Positions 24,901 to 32,398 of a DNA stretch of 56,616 nt are shown piece after piece; positions within the stretch are counted from its first letter, which is position 1; every line of letters starts with the position of its first letter. Location: the NCBI GenBank assembly GCA_017503325.1, contig JAFVTI010000022.1, positions 1-56,616 of the forward strand. The letters run 5' to 3'. The stretch comes from Clostridia bacterium. GTDB taxonomy: Bacteria; Bacillota; Clostridia; Oscillospirales; CAG-272. The notes beneath the pieces are model-generated. The model did not search any database and was not told the origin of the DNA. It saw only the letters and a program-made list of their open reading frames with translations. Made by a program: the position numbers and the translations under genes.

Positions 24901-26828
24901 TTCCTTACGCTGTAGAAGTGAAGTATGGCGAGGTTCCCGCTTGGGATGCGACGCTGACCAACCTGTCCACGCTGAACTTCAAGGGTTGGGAGGGCTACGA
25001 CCTTGAGCTGCCCGCAGCTACCGCTCACGCTACCTACGTAGCCGAGTTTACCGCAAACGTTACCTTCCACGTGGATGGCAAGGAGCCCTTCACCGTGGAG
25101 GTTGCATACAACACCGTTCCTGCTGTCGCTGATCCTGCAAAGGGCGTTGATCTGGAGTACAGATACGAGTTTGACGGCTGGTACACCGCAGACGGTGTAA
25201 AGATGGATAAGGTGACCGCTCACACCGACTTCTATGCACAGTTCAACAAGATCAGTCACCTGGAAGAGCACGCAGGTCTGGTTCGTGAGGGCAACGTATT
25301 CAAGCTGACTCTCGGCGATTACGTTCAGAACAACAACCGTCTGACCGTATCCGTGATCATTCCCGATTTCCTCTTTGATCTGGCAGGCGTCAATGCCGAT
25401 GTCGCTCTTGAAGTGGAGATCCCCGGTAACACCGGCGTAGCAGGCGCACATGCGATCAGCATGCTGCTGGACAATAAGGCGCTGCTCAACATCAAGGATA
25501 ACGCAACCAAGGATGAGATCACGCTGTCTGTTTCTTCTCTGATCGATAAAGAGGACGGCTGCCCCACCTTTGATGCTTACTATGCTGTATACAGCTTTGA
25601 GCTCGACGGCTCCAAGTTCGACGGCGCAAACGGCGGTACTGCTACCGTAGTTGTTCCTTTCGAGGAGACCAACAAGTTCCACGGTTACATTTACTACCTA
25701 AACGGCGACGCTGCTGAACAGCTGACCGCAGAAGAAAGTGCAGAAGCGCTGACCTTCACCACTACGCACTTCTCTTACTATGCTGTTGATTACAAGCAGT
25801 TTATCTATACCGTTGAGTTCTATGACGTTAACGGCAACCTGATCACCTCTGTTGATATCAATACCGACAATGGTGAAACCCTGACGGCTGAGAGCATCCC
25901 TGCATTCACGGTTGCACAGCCCACGGCAGAAGGTCACTACGTTGCATCCTGGAAGTATGGCTCCATGGAAAATGCAGATCCTGTACAGCTGTTTGAGCAG
26001 ACTGCACGCGATTATGCATTCTATGAGGTTCAGGTGATTGAAGCACATACCTTCGGCGATTACACCGCTGAGGATGCTACCCACTCCCGTACCTGCTCGG
26101 TTTGCGGATACGTAGAGACCGAGGAGCACACCTACACTGACGGTAAGTGCGTATGCGGACACGAAAAGGAAGAAGGCACGACCACTCCCGGCGGCGAGGG
26201 CACTACCGGTCCTGCAGAGAGCGAGTCTGAGACGACGCCCGTCACCGAGCCCGACAATAAGAACGGCTGGTGGATCTTCCTGATCATCCTGCTCGTCTTT
26301 ATTGCAATTCTGATCGTTGCGTACATTCTGTACGGACACAAGCTGTTCCCCAAGAACCCTGCTCCCGAGGCAGCACCCGCTGAGCCCGAGCAGAAGGAAG
26401 TCACCGACGCCGAGATCGTTGCCGATCATGCTGTCGAAGCGGCTCCCGAACTGGAAGAGATCCACATCGTTGAACACGTAGCTGCTGCTGAGGTTGACGA
26501 GCTGATGTCTGACGCACAGGCAGTTCACGCTGTCGAGCTGGTCGTTGCAGAGGCAGCCTCCGGTAAGATGGGCGCTGTCAACGTTGGTACGCTCAACCAG
26601 CATTTCGAAGCAGGAGAAAAGGTTGACATTGACGTGCTCAAGGCTAAGAAGCTGATCGACGCTGACTGCAAGAGAGTCAAGATCCTGGCAGACGGTGACC
26701 TGGATAAGGCACTGGTCGTAGAGGCACACAGCTTCTCGCTGCAGGCGATCAAGATGATCACGCTGACCGGCGGTCATGCACTCAAGCTGCAGGCAACTGC
26801 TCCCGCAGACAAGGCTGACGAAAAGTAA
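21939..26828 (+). CDS. giant cell-surface membrane protein with InlB-type repeats and a uL15-like cytoplasmic tail
   Basis: 1629 residues. It has a signal peptide (1-30) and long extracellular helical regions. InlB B-repeat/Flg_new modules (about 125-165, and three in tandem at about 918-1104; FKGWEGY twice, FDGWYTADG) precede two Cys-pair motifs (CSVCG, CVCG near 1388-1410). An acidic T/P linker, one transmembrane helix (about 1443-1467, WWIFLIILLVFIAILIVAYI) and a 160-residue cytoplasmic tail follow. Tail residues about 1546-1618 (VNVGTLNQ, VDIDVLKAKKLI, VKILADGDLDKALVVEAHSF, SLQAIKMITLTGGHA) read like the C-terminal part of ribosomal protein uL15. Single orientation, GGAGG upstream, strong terminator after. 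Function unknown; adhesion outside and ribosome-like contact inside are inference. Confidence 0.85.
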   Translation: MKQTAKIGCRVLVALLCLAMLTSVISVPTFAAETPGIPSSLAGSDLDFLMEMLEQYNKVKNDENAAEQMKEYVEDKYNSDESFKETADSFVGSSTEEGGENNTLDNMNSVIDNVFKDEFTIKWDVNGTVYELTGVPYGEKPAFPGNEEALSYEINDFRYTFTGWTPVVVPAKADATYTAVFSVENVAAVGDITVTFVTGKGTIVDKFNTEEEIAAFAAALDTDKPEDKNYTYTFKEWSVEGDTWTAVYEKAEKSKGWSDILTSGKVVEEYFGSIDEVVDAVQNGATVEDLKDSVSHQQKVEQDKAEAEEKGEVYVPVVHNVTWVLDGKQIGDPVPYDYKKLIKQPSVAGVSAGKYVSWDMTYVLMPDQDITLYGETVDIVDTIVNEINGLPINYGEYEMTYADGVATLYINVTASNYNDILRDVLGDIRGGAQSAYKEALMAFLQTAAMEMYNSKTNTIDVNGYEVFGIDGYGASQLLELLETVQAGNFGEIISVGGFKKAFLSDLVTPSDLANIGDDGVIATYDITLGATGKQDFDVELNVALKGNLDLIRKGADAIDRATDYRVDENGNLSVEIYVPAAFTKTLKKALNSASISEQTKQTIVAGISECATVGELMDLFDLLTYDQFIDVVEYLLDNVNAASEKEQALIEKIEAFRPAFELAKEYGNILIDKVPESFTDKQASVTVKSVYNLSTMVTYDDLLALAQLRDADALIGSERLDNAAARVADKLGVSRARAQEIVADMVEAFADYQNRLPDSAKAQAAYDKAIDLIDLVYNKVPEKFHDTKLTDTYQGDGQFSISITGNYNPGAWLTRVLGDVSVTVYGKTLVLADYIPSREINSDLSITVNISDLYRVTYMDGDQVVFEGFLPYGAEIAPYGKDAVKEGYSLSWTDEFGDEITNMPGADTVLYAKHVADKHTITFVVLDKTYEVVADYGTVPALDAALTSFDTLNFKGWEGYGLELPVVTGDATYVAEYTATVTFEILGVPYAVEVKYGEVPAWDATLTNLSTLNFKGWEGYDLELPAATAHATYVAEFTANVTFHVDGKEPFTVEVAYNTVPAVADPAKGVDLEYRYEFDGWYTADGVKMDKVTAHTDFYAQFNKISHLEEHAGLVREGNVFKLTLGDYVQNNNRLTVSVIIPDFLFDLAGVNADVALEVEIPGNTGVAGAHAISMLLDNKALLNIKDNATKDEITLSVSSLIDKEDGCPTFDAYYAVYSFELDGSKFDGANGGTATVVVPFEETNKFHGYIYYLNGDAAEQLTAEESAEALTFTTTHFSYYAVDYKQFIYTVEFYDVNGNLITSVDINTDNGETLTAESIPAFTVAQPTAEGHYVASWKYGSMENADPVQLFEQTARDYAFYEVQVIEAHTFGDYTAEDATHSRTCSVCGYVETEEHTYTDGKCVCGHEKEEGTTTPGGEGTTGPAESESETTPVTEPDNKNGWWIFLIILLVFIAILIVAYILYGHKLFPKNPAPEAAPAEPEQKEVTDAEIVADHAVEAAPELEEIHIVEHVAAAEVDELMSDAQAVHAVELVVAEAASGKMGAVNVGTLNQHFEAGEKVDIDVLKAKKLIDADCKRVKILADGDLDKALVVEAHSFSLQAIKMITLTGGHALKLQATAPADKADEK

Positions 26829-26850
26829 TTCGAAAAATCAAATACCCCAA

Positions 26851-26882
26851 GGGGCCAAGCCGATGGCTTGGCCCCTTTCTTT
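26851..26882 (+). terminator. intrinsic terminator after the giant surface protein
   Basis: 11-bp stem GGGGCCAAGCC/GGCTTGGCCCC, 3-nt loop, then TTTCTTT. Confidence 0.9.
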
Positions 26883-26903
26883 GACGATTTTTGCGTGCAG
26901 GTC

Positions 26904-26932
26904 TTGACATTTTGAGCCGTTCCATATATACT
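26904..26932 (+). promoter_or_regulatory. sigma-A promoter of the yitT unit
   Basis: TTGACA, 17-bp spacer, TATACT, about 110 bp before the YitT start. Confidence 0.75.
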
Positions 26933-27040
26933 GATGTAAAGAAATGACGAACGATGACTTGCGTGAAGGTTTGCGTCATATGATACCATTTGCGCCTGAA
27001 CTTCACGATTTGAGCCGCCACTTGCGGTATGGAGATTGAT

Positions 27041-27910
27041 ATGAAACAAAAGCTCAAAAATTTTCTGATCATGAATCTGGGAATTCTGCTGACCACGATC
27101 GGCGTGTATTTTTTCAAGATTCCCAACGGGTTTTCGACGGGCGGCGTCAGCGGTATCGCGGTGGTCGTTGCGGGTGCGGTCGGGCAGTATTTTCCAGATC
27201 TGGCGGCGTATTTTACCTCGGCCAATATTCTGACCGTGATCAACGTGCTGCTCCTGATCGTAGGCTTTATCTTTTTGGGGAAGGGCTTTTCGGTCAAAAC
27301 CGTGTATTGCAGCTTGCTTTTCTCGCTGGGCACGTTTGTGCTTGAGCACGTTTGGCCCATGCCAAAGCCCTTTACCGACCAGCCCTTCCTCGAGCTGGTG
27401 TATGCAATATTGCTGACCGCGATCGGCTCGGCCATGCTGTTCTTTACCGATTCTTCCTCGGGCGGCACGGACATCGTTGCGCTGATTCTGAAGAAATATA
27501 CCAATCTTGATATTGGCATGGCTCTGTTGGCGACCGACTTTGTCATTGCGCTGAGCGCGTTCTGGGTATTCGGCATGCAGACGGGATTGTTCTCGCTGTT
27601 GGGCCTTTTCGCCAAGGCGTTCTTGGTGGACGGCGTCATCGAGAATATGAATACCTCCAAGTACTTTACCATCATTACCACCAAGCCTGAGGAGATCAGC
27701 AGCTACATCACCGAGAGCATTCACCACAGCTTTACCAAAATTCAAGGCATTGGCGGATATACGGGCGAGGAAAAGACGGTGCTTTTGACCGTGTGCCGTC
27801 GCGTTGAGGGTGCAAGGCTCAAAAAGATCGTCAAGCAGATCGATCCGGGCGCGTTTGTGATCGTTTCCAACAGCAGCGAGATCATCGGCAAGGGCTTCCG
27901 CGGAATTTAA
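27041..27910 (+). CDS. YitT family membrane protein (DUF161/DUF2179)
   Basis: 289 residues. The N-terminal half has five or six hydrophobic segments with the YitT motif IPNGFSTGGVSGIAVV (about 27-42) and TDSSSGGTDIVALI. The C-terminal roughly 80 residues form the soluble DUF2179 domain (SITESIHHSF-type helix, VLLTVCRRVE, AFVIVSNSSEIIGKGF). These proteins are thought to be small-molecule transporters or channels; the substrate is unproven. The start at 27041 has GGAG 7 nt before it; the in-frame ATG at 27029 lacks a site. A cysteine desulfidase-family gene follows after 10 bp. Confidence 0.9.
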   Translation: MKQKLKNFLIMNLGILLTTIGVYFFKIPNGFSTGGVSGIAVVVAGAVGQYFPDLAAYFTSANILTVINVLLLIVGFIFLGKGFSVKTVYCSLLFSLGTFVLEHVWPMPKPFTDQPFLELVYAILLTAIGSAMLFFTDSSSGGTDIVALILKKYTNLDIGMALLATDFVIALSAFWVFGMQTGLFSLLGLFAKAFLVDGVIENMNTSKYFTIITTKPEEISSYITESIHHSFTKIQGIGGYTGEEKTVLLTVCRRVEGARLKKIVKQIDPGAFVIVSNSSEIIGKGFRGI

Positions 27911-27920
27911 GAGGATTTTT

Positions 27921-29189
27921 ATGGAAAAGCAGATTTATGACGCGTATTGCGCCATTTTAACAAAAGAATTGATCCCCGCGATGGGTTGCACAGAGCCGAT
28001 CGCCATCGCATATGCGTCCGCCATTGCAAGAGCGGCTCTGAGAGCTGTTCCCGAAAGAGTGCGCGTGGACGTCAGCGGAAACGTGATCAAAAACGTCAAA
28101 AGTGTATTTATTCCGCACACGGGCAGCTTAAAGGGCATCGAGGCAGCGGTTGCTGCAGGCATTGTCGCGGGAGACCCGTATGCTGAGCTGGAGGTCATCT
28201 CGCACGTCACCGAGACAGAGGTTGAAAAGATCAGCACATATCGTGATGCCACACCTATTGAGGTGGTGCGCATGGACGGCAATTGCGTGTTTTCGATCCG
28301 CATCACGGTCTATGCAGGGCAGAGCAGCGCGAGCGTGCTGCTGACCAATAAGCATACGCACGTGGAGAGCGTGGAGCGAGATGGCGAGGTGCTGTTTGCG
28401 GCAAAGCCCGAAAAGGTCGAGCGCGAGGAGGCACATTACGATCTGCTGAATATTGAGCAGATCGTGGAATTTGCGGATGCTGCCGATCTTACGGACGTCT
28501 CGGACGTGCTGGAAAGACAGATCGAATACAATATGGCGATCGCCAACGAGGGCCTTTCGGGCCATTACGGCTCGGAGATCGGCAAGGTGCTGCTGGCGGC
28601 GTACGGTGACAGCGTTGCCAATAAGGCCAAGGCATACGCTGCAGCCGGATCGGATGCGCGTATGAACGGCTGCGAGCTGCCGGTTGTGATCAATTCGGGC
28701 AGCGGCAACCAGGGTATGACGGCCTCGCTGCCGGTCATCATTTACGCCAAGGAAATGGGCGTGACGCATGACCGGATGCTGCGCGCGCTGCTGGTGTCCA
28801 ATCTGACTACCATTCGTCTCAAGACCGGTATTGGTGCCTTGTCCGCGTATTGCGGCGCTACCAGCGCAGGCTGCGGCGCGGCTGCGGGCGTCATGTATCT
28901 GCACGGCGGCAGATACCGCGAGATCGCGCACACCGTGGTCAACGGACTTGCCATCAATTCGGGCGTCATTTGCGACGGTGCCAAGGCAAGCTGCGCTGCA
29001 AAGATCGCGTCCTCGGTTGAGGCAGGATTGCTCGGAATGCATATGTATATGCAGGGAAAGCAGTTCGTGGGCGGCGACGGCATCGTGACCAAGGGCGTGG
29101 AGAATACCATCGACAACGTCAGCGACATGGCACGCCAGGGCATGAAGGATACCGACAGGGAAATCATTGAGATCATGCTTAGAAGATAA
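27921..29189 (+). CDS. cyuA: L-cysteine desulfidase / serine dehydratase-alpha-like (CyuA/YhaM, UPF0597)
   Basis: 422 residues, full length. Diagnostic cysteines occur in MGCTEPIAIAYA (near residue 23), NGCELPVVINSGSGNQG, CGATSAGCGAAAG and ICDGAKASCAAK. They are the [4Fe-4S] ligands and active-site residues of the family, which turns L-cysteine into pyruvate, sulfide and ammonia. Escherichia coli CyuA and archaeal CDS are the characterised members. Cotranscription with YitT (10-bp gap) is likely; a cysteine or serine link for YitT would be a guess. Confidence 0.88.
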   Translation: MEKQIYDAYCAILTKELIPAMGCTEPIAIAYASAIARAALRAVPERVRVDVSGNVIKNVKSVFIPHTGSLKGIEAAVAAGIVAGDPYAELEVISHVTETEVEKISTYRDATPIEVVRMDGNCVFSIRITVYAGQSSASVLLTNKHTHVESVERDGEVLFAAKPEKVEREEAHYDLLNIEQIVEFADAADLTDVSDVLERQIEYNMAIANEGLSGHYGSEIGKVLLAAYGDSVANKAKAYAAAGSDARMNGCELPVVINSGSGNQGMTASLPVIIYAKEMGVTHDRMLRALLVSNLTTIRLKTGIGALSAYCGATSAGCGAAAGVMYLHGGRYREIAHTVVNGLAINSGVICDGAKASCAAKIASSVEAGLLGMHMYMQGKQFVGGDGIVTKGVENTIDNVSDMARQGMKDTDREIIEIMLRR

Positions 29190-29201
29190 GAAGCAATTTG
29201 T

Positions 29202-29636
29202 ATGAAAAAGACAGACTTAATTGTGAAAGCTTTATCTTCGGATATTGCGGATAAGAGTATTCTTGAGGTAGCGTGCGGTTGCGCAGAGTTTTCTGTCTCT
29301 GCTGCAAGGTATGCCAAAAGCGTAGATTGCATTGATATTGAAACACAACGAGTTCCAACAGATATGCCTTCAAATGTAAATTTTCAAAAAATGGATGCTT
29401 GTCATATGACTTATTCCGATGGTATATTTGATACTTTGATCATGTACAATGCATTTGCACACGTGCACACACAATGGGATTTGATTGAAAAAGAGTGCTT
29501 GCGTGTGCTAAAACCGTCAGGATGCTTTTATGTGATTTCAACGTGGAGCATGGATATTGCGTTGATGAATGAAGTATTTGAAGGGAAAACAGAGAAGTAT
29601 AAGGATTTTTGTGTTGTGAAAATTGAAAAACCATAG
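29202..29636 (+). CDS. small class I SAM-dependent methyltransferase
   Basis: 144 residues, a compact Methyltransf_11-type fold. Motif I is LEVACGCAEFS (near residue 21), an acidic end of strand 2 is DCIDIE, then NVNFQKMDACHM and FDTLIMYNAFAHV, and LKPSGCFYVIST as the post-motif. The substrate is unknown and the chain ends soon after strand 5, so it may be a shortened family member. It begins 12 bp after cyuA with a weak ribosome site. Base composition is clearly more AT-rich than both neighbours, suggesting later acquisition. Confidence 0.75.
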   Translation: MKKTDLIVKALSSDIADKSILEVACGCAEFSVSAARYAKSVDCIDIETQRVPTDMPSNVNFQKMDACHMTYSDGIFDTLIMYNAFAHVHTQWDLIEKECLRVLKPSGCFYVISTWSMDIALMNEVFEGKTEKYKDFCVVKIEKP

Positions 29637-29644
29637 AAAAAAGA

Positions 29645-29680
29645 ACACTGGCAGATTTCTTCGATCTGCCGGTGTTTTAT
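29645..29680 (+). terminator. terminator of the yitT-cyuA-methyltransferase unit
   Basis: ACACTGGCAGAT pairs with ATCTGCCGGTGT around a 7-nt loop, followed by TTTTAT. Confidence 0.75.
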
Positions 29681-29684
29681 AAAC

Positions 29685-29725
29685 AAAAAGCCTGCATCCG
29701 TGCGGATGCAGGCTTCACTTTTTTC
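29685..29725. terminator. bidirectional terminator (end of purC)
   Basis: 12-bp stem AAGCCTGCATCC/GGATGCAGGCTT with a 4-nt loop. T-runs follow on both strands: TTTTTGTTTAT for purC on the minus strand, CACTTTTTTC on the plus. Confidence 0.88.
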
Positions 29726-30424
29726 TTATCTGTTATTGATCATCTCGGTCAGCGCGGTAGGCTCAACGATGGTGTTGCCCTTGTAGACGCGCATGTTGCC
29801 GGACGCGATCTCGTCGATCAGCACAACCTCGCCGTTGTGGTAGCCAAACTCAAACTTGATGTCCCACAGATCAAGACCAATGCTCTTGAGGTCGTCGGCA
29901 ACGATCTTGGTGATGGCCAGGGTCTGAGCCTTGAGGGATTCGAACATCTCGGCAGTCATAATGCCAAGAGCTACCAGGCCCTCACCGGTAACCAGCGGGT
30001 CGCCCTTTGCGTCGTTCTTGAAGGTGCATTCCACGTAGCCGCCGGGCAGGGGAGTGCCGTCCTTGATATACTCACCGTATCTGCGAACAAAGCTGCCGGT
30101 TGCGACCAGACGGCAAATGACCTCCAGTCCGCCGCCGCCCTGGGGCTTGCCGAAGCATTCCGCGGGGAGCACTTCCATGGTTGCATTTTCCACGTCTGCG
30201 CTGACGTAGTGGGTCTTGATGCCGGCCTTCTTGCACAGCTCGAAGTAGTGGATAGAGGAGATCAGATTTGCCTTACCGATGCCGTCAATGGTCAGGCCAA
30301 CGCTGTTTTCGCCCGGATCAAATACGCCGTCCTTGCCGGTGCAGTCATCCTTGAACTTGAGCATTACGTTGCCGTTTTCCAGCTCGTATACGTCCTTTGT
30401 TTTACCCTTATAAACCAGTTTCAT
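29726..30424 (-). CDS. purC: phosphoribosylaminoimidazole-succinocarboxamide synthase
   Basis: 232 residues, normal PurC length. It begins [17 protein letters not shown] and holds [15 protein letters not shown] and [26 protein letters not shown] segments. It joins CAIR and aspartate with ATP to make SAICAR, step 8 of purine synthesis. CAAAGGAGC precedes the ATG. It is monocistronic here; upstream a possible promoter (tataca-17-TACAAT) contains a perfect ACGAAA/TTTCGT inverted repeat (about 30465-30477) that could be an operator. No other pur gene is in the window. Confidence 0.95.
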   Translation of the reverse strand: MKLVYKGKTKDVYELENGNVMLKFKDDCTGKDGVFDPGENSVGLTIDGIGKANLISSIHYFELCKKAGIKTHYVSADVENATMEVLPAECFGKPQGGGGLEVICRLVATGSFVRRYGEYIKDGTPLPGGYVECTFKNDAKGDPLVTGEGLVALGIMTAEMFESLKAQTLAITKIVADDLKSIGLDLWDIKFEFGYHNGEVVLIDEIASGNMRVYKGNTIVEPTALTEMINNR

Positions 30425-30574
30425 AAAAGAAGCTCCTTTGCGGAATAAATTTACACTTTATTGTATCACGAAATTTTCGTTTTGTATAGAGTTTTTTTGA
30501 ATAAATATCAAAAAATCGCGAAAAAAATCTTGTGGAAAATGACGCTTGTCCCGTGGTGGCTCTAAAAAAAGTGC

Positions 30575-30603
30575 TTGACACGCTAAGTCCTTTGGTTTAT
30601 AAT
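30575..30603 (+). promoter_or_regulatory. sigma-A promoter of the lipoprotein gene
   Basis: TTGACA, 17-bp spacer, TATAAT, 43 bp before the ATG. Confidence 0.85.
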
Positions 30604-30646
30604 ATACAATGAATGACTTTGTTTTCAAAAACATCAGGAGGAAAAA

Positions 30647-32146
30647 ATGAAAAGAGTACTTGTTTTACTGCTGGCGATCGTGATGGTTCTGCCCCTGGCG
30701 TTGGTCTCTTGCGTTGAGCAGGATCCCGGCGAGGAGCAGGCACAGTCCACTGAAGCGCAGAGCGAGGAGATCGTAACCAGCAACGACCGTGACGATCTGG
30801 GCGAGGTCGATCTGGGCGGCCGCGATATCGTCATCATTTCGCGTGTCGAGGGCGTAAACCAAAGCGAGGTTTACGTGGAGGAAATGGACTCCGACCCCAT
30901 CAACGATGCCGTTTATAACAGAAATCTTGCACTGGAAGAGCGTTTGAAGTGCAATATCGAGGTCGTGCAGCTGCTGCCTGAGCCCGGCAGTATTGCGGGC
31001 GAGGCGGTTGCCGCGGTTTCCAACATGGTTATTGCGGGTGGCACCGACTACAATATCGTTGCCAATGCATCCTACACCTCTATGACGCTTGCGCTGGAGG
31101 GACGCATGACCGACCTGCGCACCACTTCTTATATCGATTTTGACAAGAACTATTGGTCCCAGGGCTTTAACGATGCGCTCTCCTTCAAGGATTCGCAGTT
31201 CTTTGTCACAGGTCCCATGTCGCTCTCTTACTACCGCTACATGTTCGTGACCATGTTCAATAAGTTCCTCTTGGAGAACGAGGGCATGGGCGACGAGCTC
31301 TACGAGGTTGTGGAAAACGGTGAATGGACCATTGACTACATGACAAGCATTGCCGAGCGCTTCTATCAGGATCTCAACGGCAGCGGCAGCAGAGACGCCG
31401 CTGACCTTTACGGCTTCTGTGCACGTATCGGCCCGACCAGCTCCATGATGGACGGCTTCTGGGAAGGCTCTGATATCTGTATTCTCAAAAAGGATGCGGA
31501 CAATATGTACACCTATGAGATCGATCAGGCGCGCGTCTCCGACTCTCTGGACGCTGTGCTTCGCCTGCTCAACAATACAGGCTCGTTTACCGCTACCACC
31601 AACGCGGGCGATGGTGACGTGCTGACCAAGTTTGCGCAGGATGAGGCCGCCTTGATCACCTACCGCCTGATCGCGGTCGAGGATCCCACCATCCGTAATA
31701 TGACCAAGGATTACGGCATTCTGCCTATCCCCAAGCTGAACGAATCCCAGGAGTACAAGACCCACGTTCAGGTCGAGGTCATTCTGTACGGTGTGCCCTC
31801 CACCTGCTACGATCAGATCGATGAGCTGGGCATTTTCCTTGAGGCCTACGGCTCCGAGAGCTATAACCGCGTCAAACCCGCTTACTACGAGGTGGCTCTG
31901 ACCAGCAAGTACTGCAAGGACCCGCAGTCTGTTGACATGCTGGACCGCGTGGTAAACGGTGTTGCGATCGACCCCATCAACCTGTTCAGCGTATCCTTTG
32001 CCTTCGGCAGTGCCAACGTCCGTTCCATTCATGCGTCCGGTACCAATACCGTGGGCTCTTTGCTCCGCAGAAATGAAAAAACGGTCAAGAAGAACGTAGA
32101 AAAGATCAATAAATCTTTTGAAGAAGTATTGGAACAGCAAGGCTGA
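30647..32146 (+). CDS. extracellular solute-binding-type lipoprotein
   Basis: 499 residues. The signal peptide ends in a lipobox LALVSC (Cys near residue 24), followed by an acidic, Gln/Ser-rich linker. The mature part has the look of a family 1-like solute-binding protein with a long substrate cleft: LEERLKCNIEVVQLL, DYNIVANASYTSMTLALEGRMTDLR, FNDALSFKDSQFFVTGPMS. Similar orphan lipoproteins in Clostridia are usually annotated as sugar ABC binding proteins. No permease or ATPase gene lies nearby, so its transporter must be encoded elsewhere or it serves another role. Strong AGGAGG site. Confidence 0.7.
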   Translation: MKRVLVLLLAIVMVLPLALVSCVEQDPGEEQAQSTEAQSEEIVTSNDRDDLGEVDLGGRDIVIISRVEGVNQSEVYVEEMDSDPINDAVYNRNLALEERLKCNIEVVQLLPEPGSIAGEAVAAVSNMVIAGGTDYNIVANASYTSMTLALEGRMTDLRTTSYIDFDKNYWSQGFNDALSFKDSQFFVTGPMSLSYYRYMFVTMFNKFLLENEGMGDELYEVVENGEWTIDYMTSIAERFYQDLNGSGSRDAADLYGFCARIGPTSSMMDGFWEGSDICILKKDADNMYTYEIDQARVSDSLDAVLRLLNNTGSFTATTNAGDGDVLTKFAQDEAALITYRLIAVEDPTIRNMTKDYGILPIPKLNESQEYKTHVQVEVILYGVPSTCYDQIDELGIFLEAYGSESYNRVKPAYYEVALTSKYCKDPQSVDMLDRVVNGVAIDPINLFSVSFAFGSANVRSIHASGTNTVGSLLRRNEKTVKKNVEKINKSFEEVLEQQG

Positions 32147-32149
32147 TAA

Positions 32150-32182
32150 AATGATACCCCTGCCCCCGATCGGGGCAGGGGT
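32150..32182 (+). terminator. hairpin after the lipoprotein gene
   Basis: Near-perfect palindrome ATACCCCTGCCCC/GGGGCAGGGGTAT with no T-run. Probably a 3' end-protecting or weak terminator structure; the next promoter starts inside its right edge. Confidence 0.5.
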
Positions 32183-32183
32183 A

Positions 32184-32212
32184 TTGACAAAATCTGTCAT
32201 ATATGGTATACT
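32184..32212 (+). promoter_or_regulatory. sigma-A promoter of the riboswitch-nucleoside kinase unit
   Basis: TTGACA, 17-bp spacer, TATACT, just before the purine riboswitch. Confidence 0.8.
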
Positions 32213-32238
32213 GGGGACAAGGAGAGATCCCTTGATAT

Positions 32239-32326
32239 CCTGGTATAAGCCTGCAATAAGGGCAGGCGTTTCTACAGACCACCGATAATGGTTGACTACC
32301 GTGTGCACGATAGTCGGCCGTTTTTT
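32239..32326 (+). promoter_or_regulatory. purine riboswitch (guanine class by C74) with ON-type terminator
   Basis: P1 TGGT/ACCG and J1/2 ATAA are followed by P2 GCCTGC/GCAGGC with L2 AATAAGG. J2/3 is GTTTCTAC (32268-32275). P3 has L3 CCGATAA and its CC can kiss the GG of L2. J3/1 is GACTA, with C at the base-selecting position (32296), which predicts guanine or hypoxanthine rather than adenine. A terminator (32290-32319 then TTTTTT) uses the 3' strand of P3, J3/1 and P1, so aptamer folding should prevent termination. Confidence 0.85.
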
Positions 32327-32398
32327 GTTTTTCGGGTATATTACACGGGATTTTTCATATCATGAATGATAGACCACCAAGAAAAGAGGAGGCAATAC

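Noticed and set aside
21918..25682. Minus-strand 1254-residue ORF opposite the giant surface protein
   Set aside because: Shadow frame caused by strong codon bias; it has no signal peptide or recognisable domain and the sense strand has signal peptide, repeats and membrane anchor.
26560..26828. Stand-alone ribosomal protein L15 gene
   Set aside because: The uL15-like text is in frame with the surface protein and has no start or ribosome site of its own; only the C-terminal part of uL15 is matched.
32239..32301. Adenine riboswitch
   Set aside because: The J3/1 segment reads GACTA with C at the selecting position; adenine aptamers have U there (GATTA-like).
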